Assembly: GCF_018596335.1 (NCBI RefSeq)
Contig: NZ_JAHEPS010000003.1
Location: forward strand, 62,001 to 126,000
Direction: 5' to 3'
Source of the DNA: Shewanella jiangmenensis
GTDB lineage: Bacteria > Pseudomonadota > Gammaproteobacteria > Enterobacterales > Shewanellaceae
Length of the DNA stretch: 64,000 nucleotides
Part shown: piece after piece, positions 45,932-54,382 of the stretch
Layout: every line of letters starts with the position of its first letter
Numbering within the stretch: position 1 is the first letter of the stretch
Translations under genes and position numbers: made by a program
Notes under the pieces: model-generated
Databases searched by the model: none
Seen by the model: only the letters and a program-made list of their open reading frames with translations
What the model was told of the DNA's origin: nothing

Positions 45932-46434
45932 CCAGCGGGGATCACGAAGAAGCCATTTTTAAGGATGCTATTTTTAAAGATGGCATAGTTGAAGCTGGCA
46001 TAGTGGAAGCTGCAATTGTGGAAGGTGCAATTGTGGAAGATGAGTCGGCGGACTTTGCCGAGGCCATCAAGGCGCAGATAGCCGCCTTTAATGCTGAGCA
46101 TTGGGATGCCAGCAAACGCCGGCCCCTCGGGCTTAAGTCAGTGGATGCCGATGGCAGGCTGCTTGGCGGCATAAGCGGACGCACCTTTGGCAACTGGTGC
46201 ATGATTGATTATTTGTGGGTCGATGAGAGCTGCCGTGGCAAGGGGCTTGGCAAGGCCTTACTGGCCGAGGCCGAAGCGCTGGCAAAGTCACGGGGCTGCA
46301 AAGCGCTGCTGCTCGACACACTGGATTTTCAGGCGCCCGCTTTTTACCTTGGCCGAGGATATGTCGAGGTGTGGTGTCAGCAGGATTATCCCTTTGATGG
46401 CGGCAAACGCCTGTATCTGGTTAAGGCGCTGTAG
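45928..46434 (+). CDS. GNAT-family acetyltransferase with an N-terminal pentapeptide repeat
   Basis: A 168-residue protein translationally coupled (ATGA) to the EamA gene. The GNAT fold has MIDYLWVDESCRGKGLGKALL (acetyl-CoA loop RGKGLG) and LDTLDFQAPAFYLGRGYVEV. Residues 8-37 are six diverged pentapeptides (EAIFK, DAIFK, DGIVE, AGIVE, AAIVE, GAIVE) from a 15-bp tandem repeat. The repeat is an N-terminal extension ahead of the conserved domain, so its removal might leave the fold intact (inference). The substrate is unknown. Confidence 0.87.
   Translation: MTSGDHEEAIFKDAIFKDGIVEAGIVEAAIVEGAIVEDESADFAEAIKAQIAAFNAEHWDASKRRPLGLKSVDADGRLLGGISGRTFGNWCMIDYLWVDESCRGKGLGKALLAEAEALAKSRGCKALLLDTLDFQAPAFYLGRGYVEVWCQQDYPFDGGKRLYLVKAL
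45949..46038 (+). repeat. 15-bp tandem repeat, six units, in the GNAT gene
   Basis: Six in-frame units that drift gradually from GAAGCCATTTTTAAG to GGTGCAATTGTGGAA. Confidence 0.92.
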
Positions 46435-46451
46435 GCTGTTACACGCCGCAA

Positions 46452-46476
46452 AAAAGCCGCCTCATGGGCGGCTTTT
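46452..46476. terminator. Bidirectional terminator
   Basis: AAAAGCCGCC / GGCGGCTTTT hairpin between convergent genes (acetyltransferase and porin). Confidence 0.9.
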
Positions 46477-46495
46477 ACATTAATGCATTGTATTA

Positions 46496-47680
46496 TCAGT
46501 ATTTTGCTTCAAACGTCAGCCACACCTTATCGGTATCGCTGCTGAAGGCGTAGCCTGCGTCGGCGCCGCTGAAGCTTGCGTACTTGGCTTCGACGCTGTA
46601 GTGCTTGGCAAACGGATAGCTCAGGCTCACACCCCATTCATCGCCCATGTCGATATTGTCCACATCGGACTCGAACTGGTGGTATACCGCCAGCCACTTG
46701 AAGTCACCAAGGCCGCCGCCCACTGAGGCGTACAGATCCTGTATGCCCTTGTTCCAGTTACCGGCGCCGCCAAACAGGAACTTATCGGTCCAGCCCTGGA
46801 ACGCATGCAGGGTGGCGAGTGGGGTGATAAAGCCGGCGTTGCCATTGTCTGAGCCAAGCACTTCGTAACCCAGTTTGAAGTTAACACCGCTGAAGCCCAC
46901 CGAGGCCTCGGCCAGTTGGTAATCGGCATCGTAAGCGAGCGTATTGTTGCCGCCATCACTTTGCTTGGCGTATTCCAGCGCATAGGCCAGTTTCACGGCA
47001 CCCACATCCCCTTTACCGGCAAGGCGTACGCCGTAGGTGTCGGTAGAGAAGTTTGGTTTGTCATCGTTATCAATCAGATAAGCGTAGGTTGAAATATCCG
47101 CCCAGCCATTGGCCTTGTAGTTGAGGTTCAGCAGGTGGGTGTCGTTCTTATGATCGGCATTGCCCGAGGCTTCGCTGAAAATGCGATTGACGTTGTTTAC
47201 ATAGGCGTAATAGGCGGTGAGATTGGCAATGGCTTTATTTTCCAGCGAGAAGGCATCGTAGGTCTGCTCGTTCTGACGGAACCCCACACCACCGACAAAG
47301 CGCTGATTGTCTAAAATAATGCGCTGGCGACCGTACTTGGCGACCGTGTCTGCCGGCGCTTTAAAGCCGATAAAGGCCTGATTGATTTCGGTATATTCGT
47401 AATCGGCAATCCAGGGCTCCTCGTCGGTAGAGCGCACATCGTCCACTTCGGCAACAGCAAAGAAGTTGGACAGGTCACCGGTCTGATAGGTCAGGCGGGT
47501 GCGCAGAGAGGTCAAATCCTGGGTGTCTGACAACTGATCCACCTGCTCGAAGCGGGCGCGGAATTGCACGTTAACCTTGGCATCTTCCACCAGGGCTTTG
47601 CTGACCGGGTCGGCAACGGCAACATTTGACAGACTGAGCAGGGCGGCGGATACGGCGAGTGCGGCAGTGGTGACTTTCAT
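46496..47680 (-). CDS. Outer-membrane porin-like beta-barrel (alginate-export-like)
   Basis: A 394-residue exported protein. The signal peptide ends near residue 23 (VAVADP). The mature part has many alternating strands rich in aromatic girdle residues and ends in Tyr (WLTFEAKY), as outer-membrane barrels do. The FRARFEQVDQLSDTQDLTSL and YGRQRIILDNQRFVGGVGFR segments suit the alginate-export/OprD-like porin group. It probably takes up small solutes; specificity is unknown. A CRP-like site lies about 130 bp upstream. Confidence 0.88.
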   Translation of the reverse strand: MKVTTAALAVSAALLSLSNVAVADPVSKALVEDAKVNVQFRARFEQVDQLSDTQDLTSLRTRLTYQTGDLSNFFAVAEVDDVRSTDEEPWIADYEYTEINQAFIGFKAPADTVAKYGRQRIILDNQRFVGGVGFRQNEQTYDAFSLENKAIANLTAYYAYVNNVNRIFSEASGNADHKNDTHLLNLNYKANGWADISTYAYLIDNDDKPNFSTDTYGVRLAGKGDVGAVKLAYALEYAKQSDGGNNTLAYDADYQLAEASVGFSGVNFKLGYEVLGSDNGNAGFITPLATLHAFQGWTDKFLFGGAGNWNKGIQDLYASVGGGLGDFKWLAVYHQFESDVDNIDMGDEWGVSLSYPFAKHYSVEAKYASFSGADAGYAFSSDTDKVWLTFEAKY

Positions 47681-47808
47681 TCTCTCATCCTCGGGACTGG
47701 TTGTTATCGTTCGGGAGTTCCTTTGGACGGCATGTTATGGGCATGTCAGCTGGCGGCTTTTTGATCTGGCACAAGTTTTACACCAAGTCGGGGTTTGTTA
47801 GGCTAAAG

Positions 47809-47824
47809 TGTGAATTGGATCAAT
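47809..47824. promoter_or_regulatory. CRP-like site upstream of the porin gene
   Basis: TGTGA-ATTGGA-TCAAT compared with the CRP consensus TGTGA-N6-TCACA, about 130 bp upstream of the porin start. Porins are common CRP targets, but binding is inferred. Confidence 0.4.
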
Positions 47825-47973
47825 GGGTTATACCTATATTGGCGTACCTCCAAGTGGGTATTTTCAGGTCGCTGCGCCCATTGGTGTGCCCAACGACCTG
47901 CGTTATTCCACTGCGTATTATCTCTTCAGCATTATCACTCAGGTATCACAGCCAAGGCATCATAGCTCAGGTG

Positions 47974-48429
47974 TCACAGCGCCTTGGTCATAAACAGGCT
48001 GTAGGGATCGGCCTGATACTGGCCAAAGGGCGGGCAGGGCTCAAAACCGTGGGAGAGATAGAGCCGCTGGGCCGGTAAAAAGTAATCGGCGGTGCCGGTT
48101 TCAAGGTAGAGCCGCTGAAAGCCAAGGCGGCGACTCTCGCTTTCAAGATGCATCAACATCGCATGGCCAAAACCGCGGCCACGCAGCGCTTTACTGGCGC
48201 GCATCGACTTGATTTCGCCGCTGTGCAAATCCACCTGTTTTACCGCGCCGCAGGCGGCGAGGGTGTCGTCCTGCCACAGGGTGTAAAAGCGGATGTCCCG
48301 GTGTTTTAGCTTGGCAAGGTCGAGGGCGTGCACACTCTCGGCCGGCGAGTTGGCGTGCATGTCCTTAAGGTGCTCCAGCAGCAGGGATTTCACCGCCGGG
48401 TGGCTTAAATCATCCAGTTGTATCTTCAT
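47974..48429 (-). CDS. GNAT-family acetyltransferase
   Basis: A 151-residue protein with the GNAT core: KLKHRDIRFYTLWQDDTLAACGA, the acetyl-CoA loop ALRGRGFGHAML and the C-terminal LYLETGTADYFLPAQRLYLSHGFEPC. It resembles small YhbS/PhnO-like acetyltransferases; the substrate is unknown. I chose ATG 48429 (MKIQLDDL), with GGAG eight bases upstream; an ATG two codons earlier is possible. It is convergent with nothing nearby and is probably monocistronic. Confidence 0.92.
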   Translation of the reverse strand: MKIQLDDLSHPAVKSLLLEHLKDMHANSPAESVHALDLAKLKHRDIRFYTLWQDDTLAACGAVKQVDLHSGEIKSMRASKALRGRGFGHAMLMHLESESRRLGFQRLYLETGTADYFLPAQRLYLSHGFEPCPPFGQYQADPYSLFMTKAL

Positions 48430-48708
48430 CCTCATAACTCCTTAAAACGGGGACGTTTGATTGGTTTCACAGGCCGTATTGGCTACACAGCAAAGGCTGT
48501 GCCTATATTCAACTGATTGAATTAGATGGATTTAGATGCAAACTCTCCTGCGCGCATGCACCTTTATGGGGCAGTGCGCTGTGAGACGGGGCAAGCCTGG
48601 CCCTGATTTCACCACTTCTGAGGGTCATATCTGACTCAAATTACGCTTTTTGCCTGTTGTTGCCCGTTGGGATAATTTTTCTGCATCTTGTAGCCCTTGG
48701 AGAACATC

Positions 48709-49311
48709 ATGAACAGACGCATTTTTGTGCTGCGCCACGGCGAAACCTATTTCAATGTTGAGCAGAAACTGCAGGGCCATTGCAACTCGCCCCTGACCCC
48801 AAGAGGGCGGGCACAGGCCGAGGCCATGGGCAAGGCACTTGCCGGGCTTATCGACCTTAAACATCTGGTGCTGTTTGCCAGCCCCCTTGGCCGCGCGCTG
48901 CAAACCGCCGAGATTGTGTGCGCCGAACTTGGCATAGTTGCCAGCCGCATTATTCGCGATGAGCGCCTGATGGAGTTTAATCTTGGACTGTGGGAGCAGC
49001 GCACCGTGCCTGCGCTTAAAAGTCAGCACCCCGAGCTTTTGGATGCGCGGGACTGGTATCTGCATGCCCCGGAGGGCGAGTCTTTCGGCGAGGTGCGCTC
49101 GCGCCTTGAGTCCTGGTTGAATGAGTTGCCGCCAGAGGGCGATATTCTGGTAGTCAGCCATGCCCTGACCGGCGCCGTGCTTCGCGGTATGCTGCAGCAG
49201 TTTAACTACGACGACACCTGGCAGCAGGATTTGCCCCAGGATGCCTTCTATTGGTTTGAAGAGGGCGCTGTGCACCGGGTCGATTGCAGCGGCGCGCTGG
49301 CTGCCAGCTGA
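48709..49311 (+). CDS. Histidine [11 protein letters not shown] / phosphoglycerate mutase family protein
   Basis: A 200-residue branch-1 histidine [11 protein letters not shown]. The nucleophile is in FVLRHGETYFN (RHG near residue 9). The other conserved elements are SPLTPRGRAQAEAMG, ASPLGRALQTAEIV, LMEFNLGLWEQR and VVSHALTGAVLRG, with the second catalytic His. It could act on a small phosphorylated metabolite such as alpha-ribazole phosphate or a sugar phosphate; specificity is not readable. ATG 48709 follows TTGGAGAACATC. Confidence 0.93.
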   Translation: MNRRIFVLRHGETYFNVEQKLQGHCNSPLTPRGRAQAEAMGKALAGLIDLKHLVLFASPLGRALQTAEIVCAELGIVASRIIRDERLMEFNLGLWEQRTVPALKSQHPELLDARDWYLHAPEGESFGEVRSRLESWLNELPPEGDILVVSHALTGAVLRGMLQQFNYDDTWQQDLPQDAFYWFEEGAVHRVDCSGALAAS

Positions 49312-49562
49312 ATCGCTGTGCTGGACTGACAAGCTGAATCGCCGAGCTAAAGCGACAAGCTCGTTCGATAATCTGAGGTAAGCGAAATGTTTATGCTTTG
49401 ATTCTTCTTTGTAAATTACTGTTTCTTATCGCTAAGTTATCGTACTTGTTCATCTCGCGTTAAGGTTTTGACCACCAGTATGGGCACGAAACAGCGGCTC
49501 TGTTACCCGGGCCGACTGAAAGATGACAAGACATAAGCAGAAATAAGGCACAGGAGAATTCC

Positions 49563-50120
49563 ATGACAGTAACACGTACTCAGCTTACCTCTTCCATGTT
49601 GCTCGCCGCGCTGCTTGGCGCCGCTCCCTTCGCCGCCTCCGCCGTCGACATGGGCATTGAACTGAACGACGATCGCGCCTCGGTTGCTGTGGCCGGTAAC
49701 ATTACCCAGAGCGCCAAACTCGAAGGCGAATACCTGTATGTGGATGGTGACAACCACCTGCTGCAGGGCGCCTTGCTGTTCAGTCACAACTCAGGCCCGC
49801 ACCAGTTTGAATTTGGCCCCATGGCCTCACGCCTGTGGATGGATAACAGTCCCGACGGCACCATGTTGTCCCTCGGCGGCAAATATCAGGTCGCCATCGG
49901 CAACGGCTTATCGGTAAAAGCTTCTGCCTTCGTCAGCCCCTCGGTGCTGAGCTTCTCCGGCGTCGATGGCCACTATCAGTGGAGCACAGCCCTAGGCTAC
50001 GACCTCAACCCGAACCTCGGTTTTGAAGTCGGCTACCGCCAAATCCATATCCAGTATGACGACCATCGCGACCGCGATCTGGAAGACGGCTTTTACCTCG
50101 GTGCCAACTTCCGCTTTTAA
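49563..50120 (+). CDS. YfaZ-family outer membrane protein
   Basis: A 185-residue exported protein with a signal peptide ending near residue 26 (FAASAVD). The mature part resembles YfaZ proteins: GIELNDDRASVAVAGNITQS, MASRLWMDNSPDGTMLSLGG, and a C-terminal Phe (GFYLGANFRF), a sign of an outer-membrane beta-barrel. The function is unknown. ATG 49563 follows CAGGAGAATTCC. A terminator follows 20 nt after the stop. Confidence 0.85.
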   Translation: MTVTRTQLTSSMLLAALLGAAPFAASAVDMGIELNDDRASVAVAGNITQSAKLEGEYLYVDGDNHLLQGALLFSHNSGPHQFEFGPMASRLWMDNSPDGTMLSLGGKYQVAIGNGLSVKASAFVSPSVLSFSGVDGHYQWSTALGYDLNPNLGFEVGYRQIHIQYDDHRDRDLEDGFYLGANFRF

Positions 50121-50138
50121 TGCGTGATATCGGCTGAA

Positions 50139-50176
50139 TAAAAAACGCCGCAGGGCAAACCTTGCGGCGTTTTTGT
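50139..50176. terminator. Terminator between yfaZ-like gene and the TSUP gene
   Basis: AACGCCGCA / TGCGGCGTT stem with flanking A- and T-runs, between convergent genes. Confidence 0.9.
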
Positions 50177-50211
50177 TTGTGCTTTGGCTTTTCACTTAAC
50201 ACAAGCTGCCG

Positions 50212-51180
50212 TTATTGCAGTGCTGCAGATGGTCGCTTGCCGAGTCGCCACAGGCTTAGGCTGAACAGTGCCGTCAGCAGCGCCATAAAAATGCTGGCCC
50301 AGAACCACTTGTCGCTGCTGCCCTTGTACAGCAAAAAGTACGACAGCTGGGCAATATTAAGGATTGCCACGCCGCGCAGCATCAGCTCTTTATTGACTTT
50401 GCAGAGCACCAGCGCGCCAAAGGGCGCCATAAAAAGCACCACAGGGTAGGCCGAAAGCCAGGTCTGGATTTGATAATGGGTGAGACCGTCATCGATAAGG
50501 CCGCGATAGGCAAAGCCAAGAATACTCATGGCCGCCATCAACATAATCGCCATCTGGGTGGCGATTTTTTCCTGCATCCGAAACAGGGTCACCAGCAGGG
50601 TGTAAAGGATGATATCGGCGCCGGTGCCAAAGAGGCTTGCGCAAATGCCGCCGCTGATGAGCACCAAGCCAAACAGCGGCCACTCGGCAGATTTTGGGGG
50701 GCGCATTTGGGTTTGGCAGCCGCGGTGGCGCGCAAGGCTGTACACCAGCGCAAAGGCGGTGATAAGGCTTAAAAACAGCGCCTGAATGACATACACGGGC
50801 AAGGTCTGAAAATAGCCCATGCCCAGCACAAAGCCGCCAAAGCAGAGCGGGATCATCCACATCAAAGGTTTGAACACGCTGCGGTTATCGCTATTTGCCA
50901 AAATAAAGATACTGGCGCTGGTCATGCCGATGCTTTGGATCATCAAACTGAAATCCCGCGCCATCGCCCGGTCAATCTGCAAAAAGATATTGAGGATGGG
51001 AAAGGCCACCGCGCCGCCGCCTTCGGGGGTTGAACCTGCAACAAAAGCGCCCAGTACCATGATGGCCGGGTAATACCAGTGTTCGATTAAAAAGCCGATG
51101 CTTGAGAATTGACTGAAAAGCACCAGCCACATCAGCAAGGCGACCACAAACCAAACACGAAACAACCGAGTGCGGAACAT
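50212..51180 (-). CDS. TSUP (TauE/SafE) family transporter
   Basis: A 322-residue protein with about nine membrane segments. Two inverted repeats contain the family pattern: VLGAFVAGSTPEGGGAVAFP in the first half and GICASLFGTGADIILYTLL in the second. Relatives export sulfite, sulfoacetate or other organosulfur anions; this substrate is unknown. The ATG at 51180 opens with a basic stretch (MFRTRLFRVW). It is a single gene. Confidence 0.9.
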   Translation of the reverse strand: MFRTRLFRVWFVVALLMWLVLFSQFSSIGFLIEHWYYPAIMVLGAFVAGSTPEGGGAVAFPILNIFLQIDRAMARDFSLMIQSIGMTSASIFILANSDNRSVFKPLMWMIPLCFGGFVLGMGYFQTLPVYVIQALFLSLITAFALVYSLARHRGCQTQMRPPKSAEWPLFGLVLISGGICASLFGTGADIILYTLLVTLFRMQEKIATQMAIMLMAAMSILGFAYRGLIDDGLTHYQIQTWLSAYPVVLFMAPFGALVLCKVNKELMLRGVAILNIAQLSYFLLYKGSSDKWFWASIFMALLTALFSLSLWRLGKRPSAALQ

Positions 51181-51333
51181 CCGGTCCTACTCCCAAAAAA
51201 GACCCGCGCAGCTTAGGCCGGCGATGAAGGTGACACAGCGACGCAAAATGTACCACTGCGCCTGCCCGTGATAAAGCGCACATTGTTCAGCGCGCCGGAA
51301 TGTGTTGTCCTGTGCGTGCCTGCTCAAATTGGG

Positions 51334-51368
51334 CCTGTGTCTGTGTCTGTGCCTGTGTCTGTGTCTGC
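51334..51368. repeat. 6-bp tandem repeat, about six units
   Basis: CTGTGT-type hexamers with single changes (GTGTCT, GTGCCT). Confidence 0.85.
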
Positions 51369-51436
51369 GTCGAAGCGGTTTTTTACATTAGGTGCTTTTT
51401 TATCAGCGCAATAGTCGCAGGCACTTCTGCCGAGGG

Positions 51437-51463
51437 CAAAAAAAGGGAGCCCTGGGCTCCCTT
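51437..51463 (-). terminator. Terminator of puuP
   Basis: On the minus strand AAGGGAGCC / GGCTCCCTT followed by a run of T residues, about 36 nt after the puuP stop. Confidence 0.92.
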
Positions 51464-51498
51464 AATCACGCCGGCCTCAGCCAGCGTCAAGCTATCAA

Positions 51499-52854
51499 TT
51501 ACTGTGCGCTCTCAAGGCTTTCTGCCTGATGGCTTTGCAGTGGAATGCGCAGTACCACCTTTCTAAAGAACAGGTACACCAGGCCAACGGCTGCCCAAAT
51601 CATGCCAAGCTCAAACGAGGTCGGTTCAAGATTAAGCCACAGCACCCCGATACAGGCAGCGCCGCACAGCGGCATCAGCAAAAAGGTAACATGATCTTTC
51701 AGCGTCTTGTTGTAGCCAAGCTTCACATAAAAGTGGGCAATTACTGCCAGGTTTACAAAGGTAAAGGCGACCAGAGCACCAAAGTTAATCAGCGCCAGCG
51801 CGATTTCCAAATCAAACGACACCGCCGACAGTGCCAGTGCGCCCACCAAAAGCACGTTCAGCGCCGGGGTTTGCCACTTGGGGTGCACATAGGAGAAGAA
51901 GCGTTTTGGCAGCGCGCGGTCGCGCCCCATCACATAAAGGAGACGCGACACACCCGCGTGGGAGGCGAGCCCCGAAGCGAGCACTGCCACTGTGGTACAC
52001 ACCAGCACCACCGCCTGGAAGAAGGTACCGCCAACATAGAGGGCAATTTCCGGCAGCACGGCGTCTGGCTGCTGAAAGCGGGAAATATCCGGGAAAAACA
52101 GCTGCAAAAAGTAGGATGTACCCACAAACAGCACGCCGCCAATCAGCGCCGTCAGCACGATGGCGCGGGGGATAACCCGGCCGGCATCGGGGGTTTCTTC
52201 CGACAGGGTGCTGATGGCATCAAAACCGAGAAACGACAGGCAGAGAATCGACGCGCCAGTCAAAAGCGGGCTGATTTGCATCTCATCAGAGAAAAACGGC
52301 CGGCTGCTGGCAACAGTGCCCAGGCCCTCGCCGTGGTACACGCCCCAGGCAATCAGGCCAATAAACACCGCAATAATGCTGAACTGCATCATCACAATCA
52401 GGCTGTTGAAATTGGCAACCAGTTTAATGCCGCGCAGGTTCAATATGGTCATCACCGCCGTGAGAGCGAAGATATAGGTCCAGGGCGCGACATCCGGGAA
52501 CATGGCTTCCATGTAAATCTTGGCCAGCAGCATGTTAATCATCGGCATGAACATATAGTCCAGCAGCGACACCCAGCCCACCAAAAAGCCCACGTTGGGG
52601 TGAAACACCTTTTGAGCATAGGTATAGGCAGAGCCTGCCGAGGGGAACTTACGCACCAGATGGGCGTAACTGAGCGCGGTAAAAAGCATACCGATAAGCG
52701 CAAACAGATAAGCGCTCGGTACATGGCCGGAGGTGATGTCGGTAACTATGCCGAAGGTGTCGAACACCGCCATGGGGGTAAGATAGGCAAGGCCCATAAT
52801 CACCACATGCCACAGCTTCAGAGTGCGTTTCAAACCAACCTGTTGGGTCGCCAT
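51499..52854 (-). CDS. puuP: Putrescine importer PuuP (APC family)
   Basis: A 451-residue amino acid-polyamine permease with about 12 membrane helices. It resembles E. coli PuuP closely: the start [67 protein letters not shown] and [17 protein letters not shown]. It should import putrescine by proton symport. The start codon shares one base with the stop of a 42-43-codon upstream ORF. No puuA-D catabolic genes are in the window, but agmatine deiminase is encoded 33 kb away. Confidence 0.93.
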   Translation of the reverse strand: MATQQVGLKRTLKLWHVVIMGLAYLTPMAVFDTFGIVTDITSGHVPSAYLFALIGMLFTALSYAHLVRKFPSAGSAYTYAQKVFHPNVGFLVGWVSLLDYMFMPMINMLLAKIYMEAMFPDVAPWTYIFALTAVMTILNLRGIKLVANFNSLIVMMQFSIIAVFIGLIAWGVYHGEGLGTVASSRPFFSDEMQISPLLTGASILCLSFLGFDAISTLSEETPDAGRVIPRAIVLTALIGGVLFVGTSYFLQLFFPDISRFQQPDAVLPEIALYVGGTFFQAVVLVCTTVAVLASGLASHAGVSRLLYVMGRDRALPKRFFSYVHPKWQTPALNVLLVGALALSAVSFDLEIALALINFGALVAFTFVNLAVIAHFYVKLGYNKTLKDHVTFLLMPLCGAACIGVLWLNLEPTSFELGMIWAAVGLVYLFFRKVVLRIPLQSHQAESLESAQ

Positions 52855-52985
52855 TATGCTTTCTCCTCACCGTTTGGGGTGTCGGCCCTGTTACTCATAC
52901 CCGCAATGCCAATCCCTGCATCGGGGGCGCCGGGGCGGCGCAAACCGGCATAGGCCGGCAGGAAAGCAATGGTTTTCCCCATCAT
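52854..52985 (-). CDS. Small ORF upstream of and coupled to puuP (possible leader peptide)
   Basis: A 43-codon frame on the minus strand with two adjacent ATGs (52985 and 52982). GAGGA sits just upstream, best spaced for the second. The peptide reads [20 protein letters not shown] and ends NGEEKA. Its TAA shares a base with the puuP ATG (TAATG), and the puuP ribosome-binding site lies inside its last codons. So it is set up for coupled translation. It could be a real small protein or a leader that senses ribosome progress in response to polyamines (inference). Confidence 0.6.
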   Translation of the reverse strand: MMGKTIAFLPAYAGLRRPGAPDAGIGIAGMSNRADTPNGEEKA

Positions 52986-53907
52986 GTTCCTCACTGAAGC
53001 TCTGTCGTGAGATTGTCGCCAATCCCGTTATCATTCCCGGTATATGCCGGCCTCGTTATGAATTTGGTGCGGCAATCAAACCCGGGAACCATGCTTGCCA
53101 TTGCAAAGCACGGCTTGGGTTTTATTGGCCGAGGCGCATTGTGCATTCACTCCCCCCGGCTTACAAGAAAAAATAGAGCAAATATGCAATTTTTTGCATT
53201 TGTGAATGAGCATCCGGCGACTAAGGCTTTTGCCAGCCTTTACACCATGCCTTGCCTGCAAGGGCGATGATAGTTAATCGAGGAATAGGGCTGCGCGCCG
53301 GAAGGTGTTTTGGCGAGTGAGTTATCAGCAAATCCGCATCGGCATTGGGGTTTTGTCACTCTGTGGCAGCAGTTTGTTCATCCAGCTTGCCCTTTGGATA
53401 GCGCATTGCCAAAGTACAAATCGCCTCTGGTCAGCCCGGCGTTTTCGCGGCATCTTGGTGGCATTGACGGGCAATAATCGATATTAACTGTGATTTTAAC
53501 TATGCAGTCATAACGCTCGGCTATGCGGGGCGGGCGGTAACTTTAACGGCCCGCAGGCCATGGGATGAGGTGTTCATTTTGCTGTGCTCCTACAACCATC
53601 TATCCCGTTAAGTATAGTTGTCTGGACTTTGGCACGGTTGGTATTGCTGCAGTTTACTGGATGCTATACAGTGAGTGTCATTGATGAATAATCAAGTGAA
53701 AACAATGGTTAAGGCATAGCTGATGTAAGTGTGTAACCAGAGTTTTCGCTTTGATACAGACAGAGATGCTGACAAAGGTGCTGATTAGGGATGATGGCCG
53801 TCGATTCGAGATGCTTTCAAAGGGATTTGCCTCGCTTTCCGCTTTCCCTCTCCCCCGACATTGGACTTATTGAAGCTGCCGCTTCGGGCTTTTTGCTGAT
53901 TGTTTGG
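52986..53907. other. Non-coding region upstream of puuP
   Basis: No credible gene on either strand. It must contain the puuP promoter; base composition is uneven. A TGGCAC...TTGC sequence near 53630 looks like a sigma54 promoter but has the wrong spacing. Confidence 0.5.
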
Positions 53908-54250
53908 TTTGTCGTTTTACAAGCGACGGGAAGTCGTGGGTCAAATGCTTCCATGCAAAACGGCCAGTTCGCCATCCATGGCTCTCGCTCGTTAGCCAGT
54001 CGCTGCGCGACACTCGCCAACCCACACCCGGGGGAAGGGGATCTACAGCGACTCCCCTCTTACACATTTAGAAAGCAGGCCCGCGCCGCCCCCACGAAGC
54101 CGGGCACTTTGGGCTTATGGGCTGAAAACGGCCACCGCGACCGATTCGCTCCCAGCTCAGCGGTCGCTGCCTCGGCATCCATGCCTCGGCTCGCCCGTTT
54201 CACTCAGCCCAACACCCAAAGCGGCTTCGAAGGGGAATGGTGCAACCTTA
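53908..54250. repeat. Left copy of a diverged inverted element flanking the ATPase gene
   Basis: Contains TGTCGTTTTACAAGCGACGG, GAAGTCGTGGGTC, CCCACACCCGGGGGAAGGGG, GGGCTGAAAACGGCC and TCGGCATCCATGCCTCGG. All these occur, in the same order but on the opposite strand, at 56640-56895. It has about 90 extra bases after the first block compared with the right copy. The 163-codon frame read across it is not gene-like. Confidence 0.8.
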
Positions 54251-54382
54251 GGCATGGGAGTTTATTGGTGAGTGAGGTTTGACTGATCTGACTCTCTTGT
54301 TTTCAATACCTTACTAATTTCGTGGGGTGGTGAGAAATGAACAGTAAGAGGGCGGTAAAAGCCTGTGACTTGAGGGGAATGC

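Larger units (their letters stand above)
51181..51498. other. Intergenic region with a 6-bp repeat
   Basis: 318 bp between the TSUP gene and the putrescine importer gene (both on the minus strand). Only a TGTGTC-type hexamer repeat at 51334-51368 and the terminator at 51437-51463 are clear. Confidence 0.6.

Noticed and set aside
51529..52953. 474-codon plus-strand frame opposite puuP
   Set aside because: His/Gln/Arg-rich shadow of a membrane-protein gene.
53629..53648. Sigma54-like TTGGCACG...TTGC sequence
   Set aside because: The GG to GC spacing is three bases too long for a functional sigma54 promoter.
53791..54282. 163-codon plus-strand frame left of the ATPase gene
   Set aside because: It runs through the left inverted element, has no ribosome-binding site and no coding-like composition.
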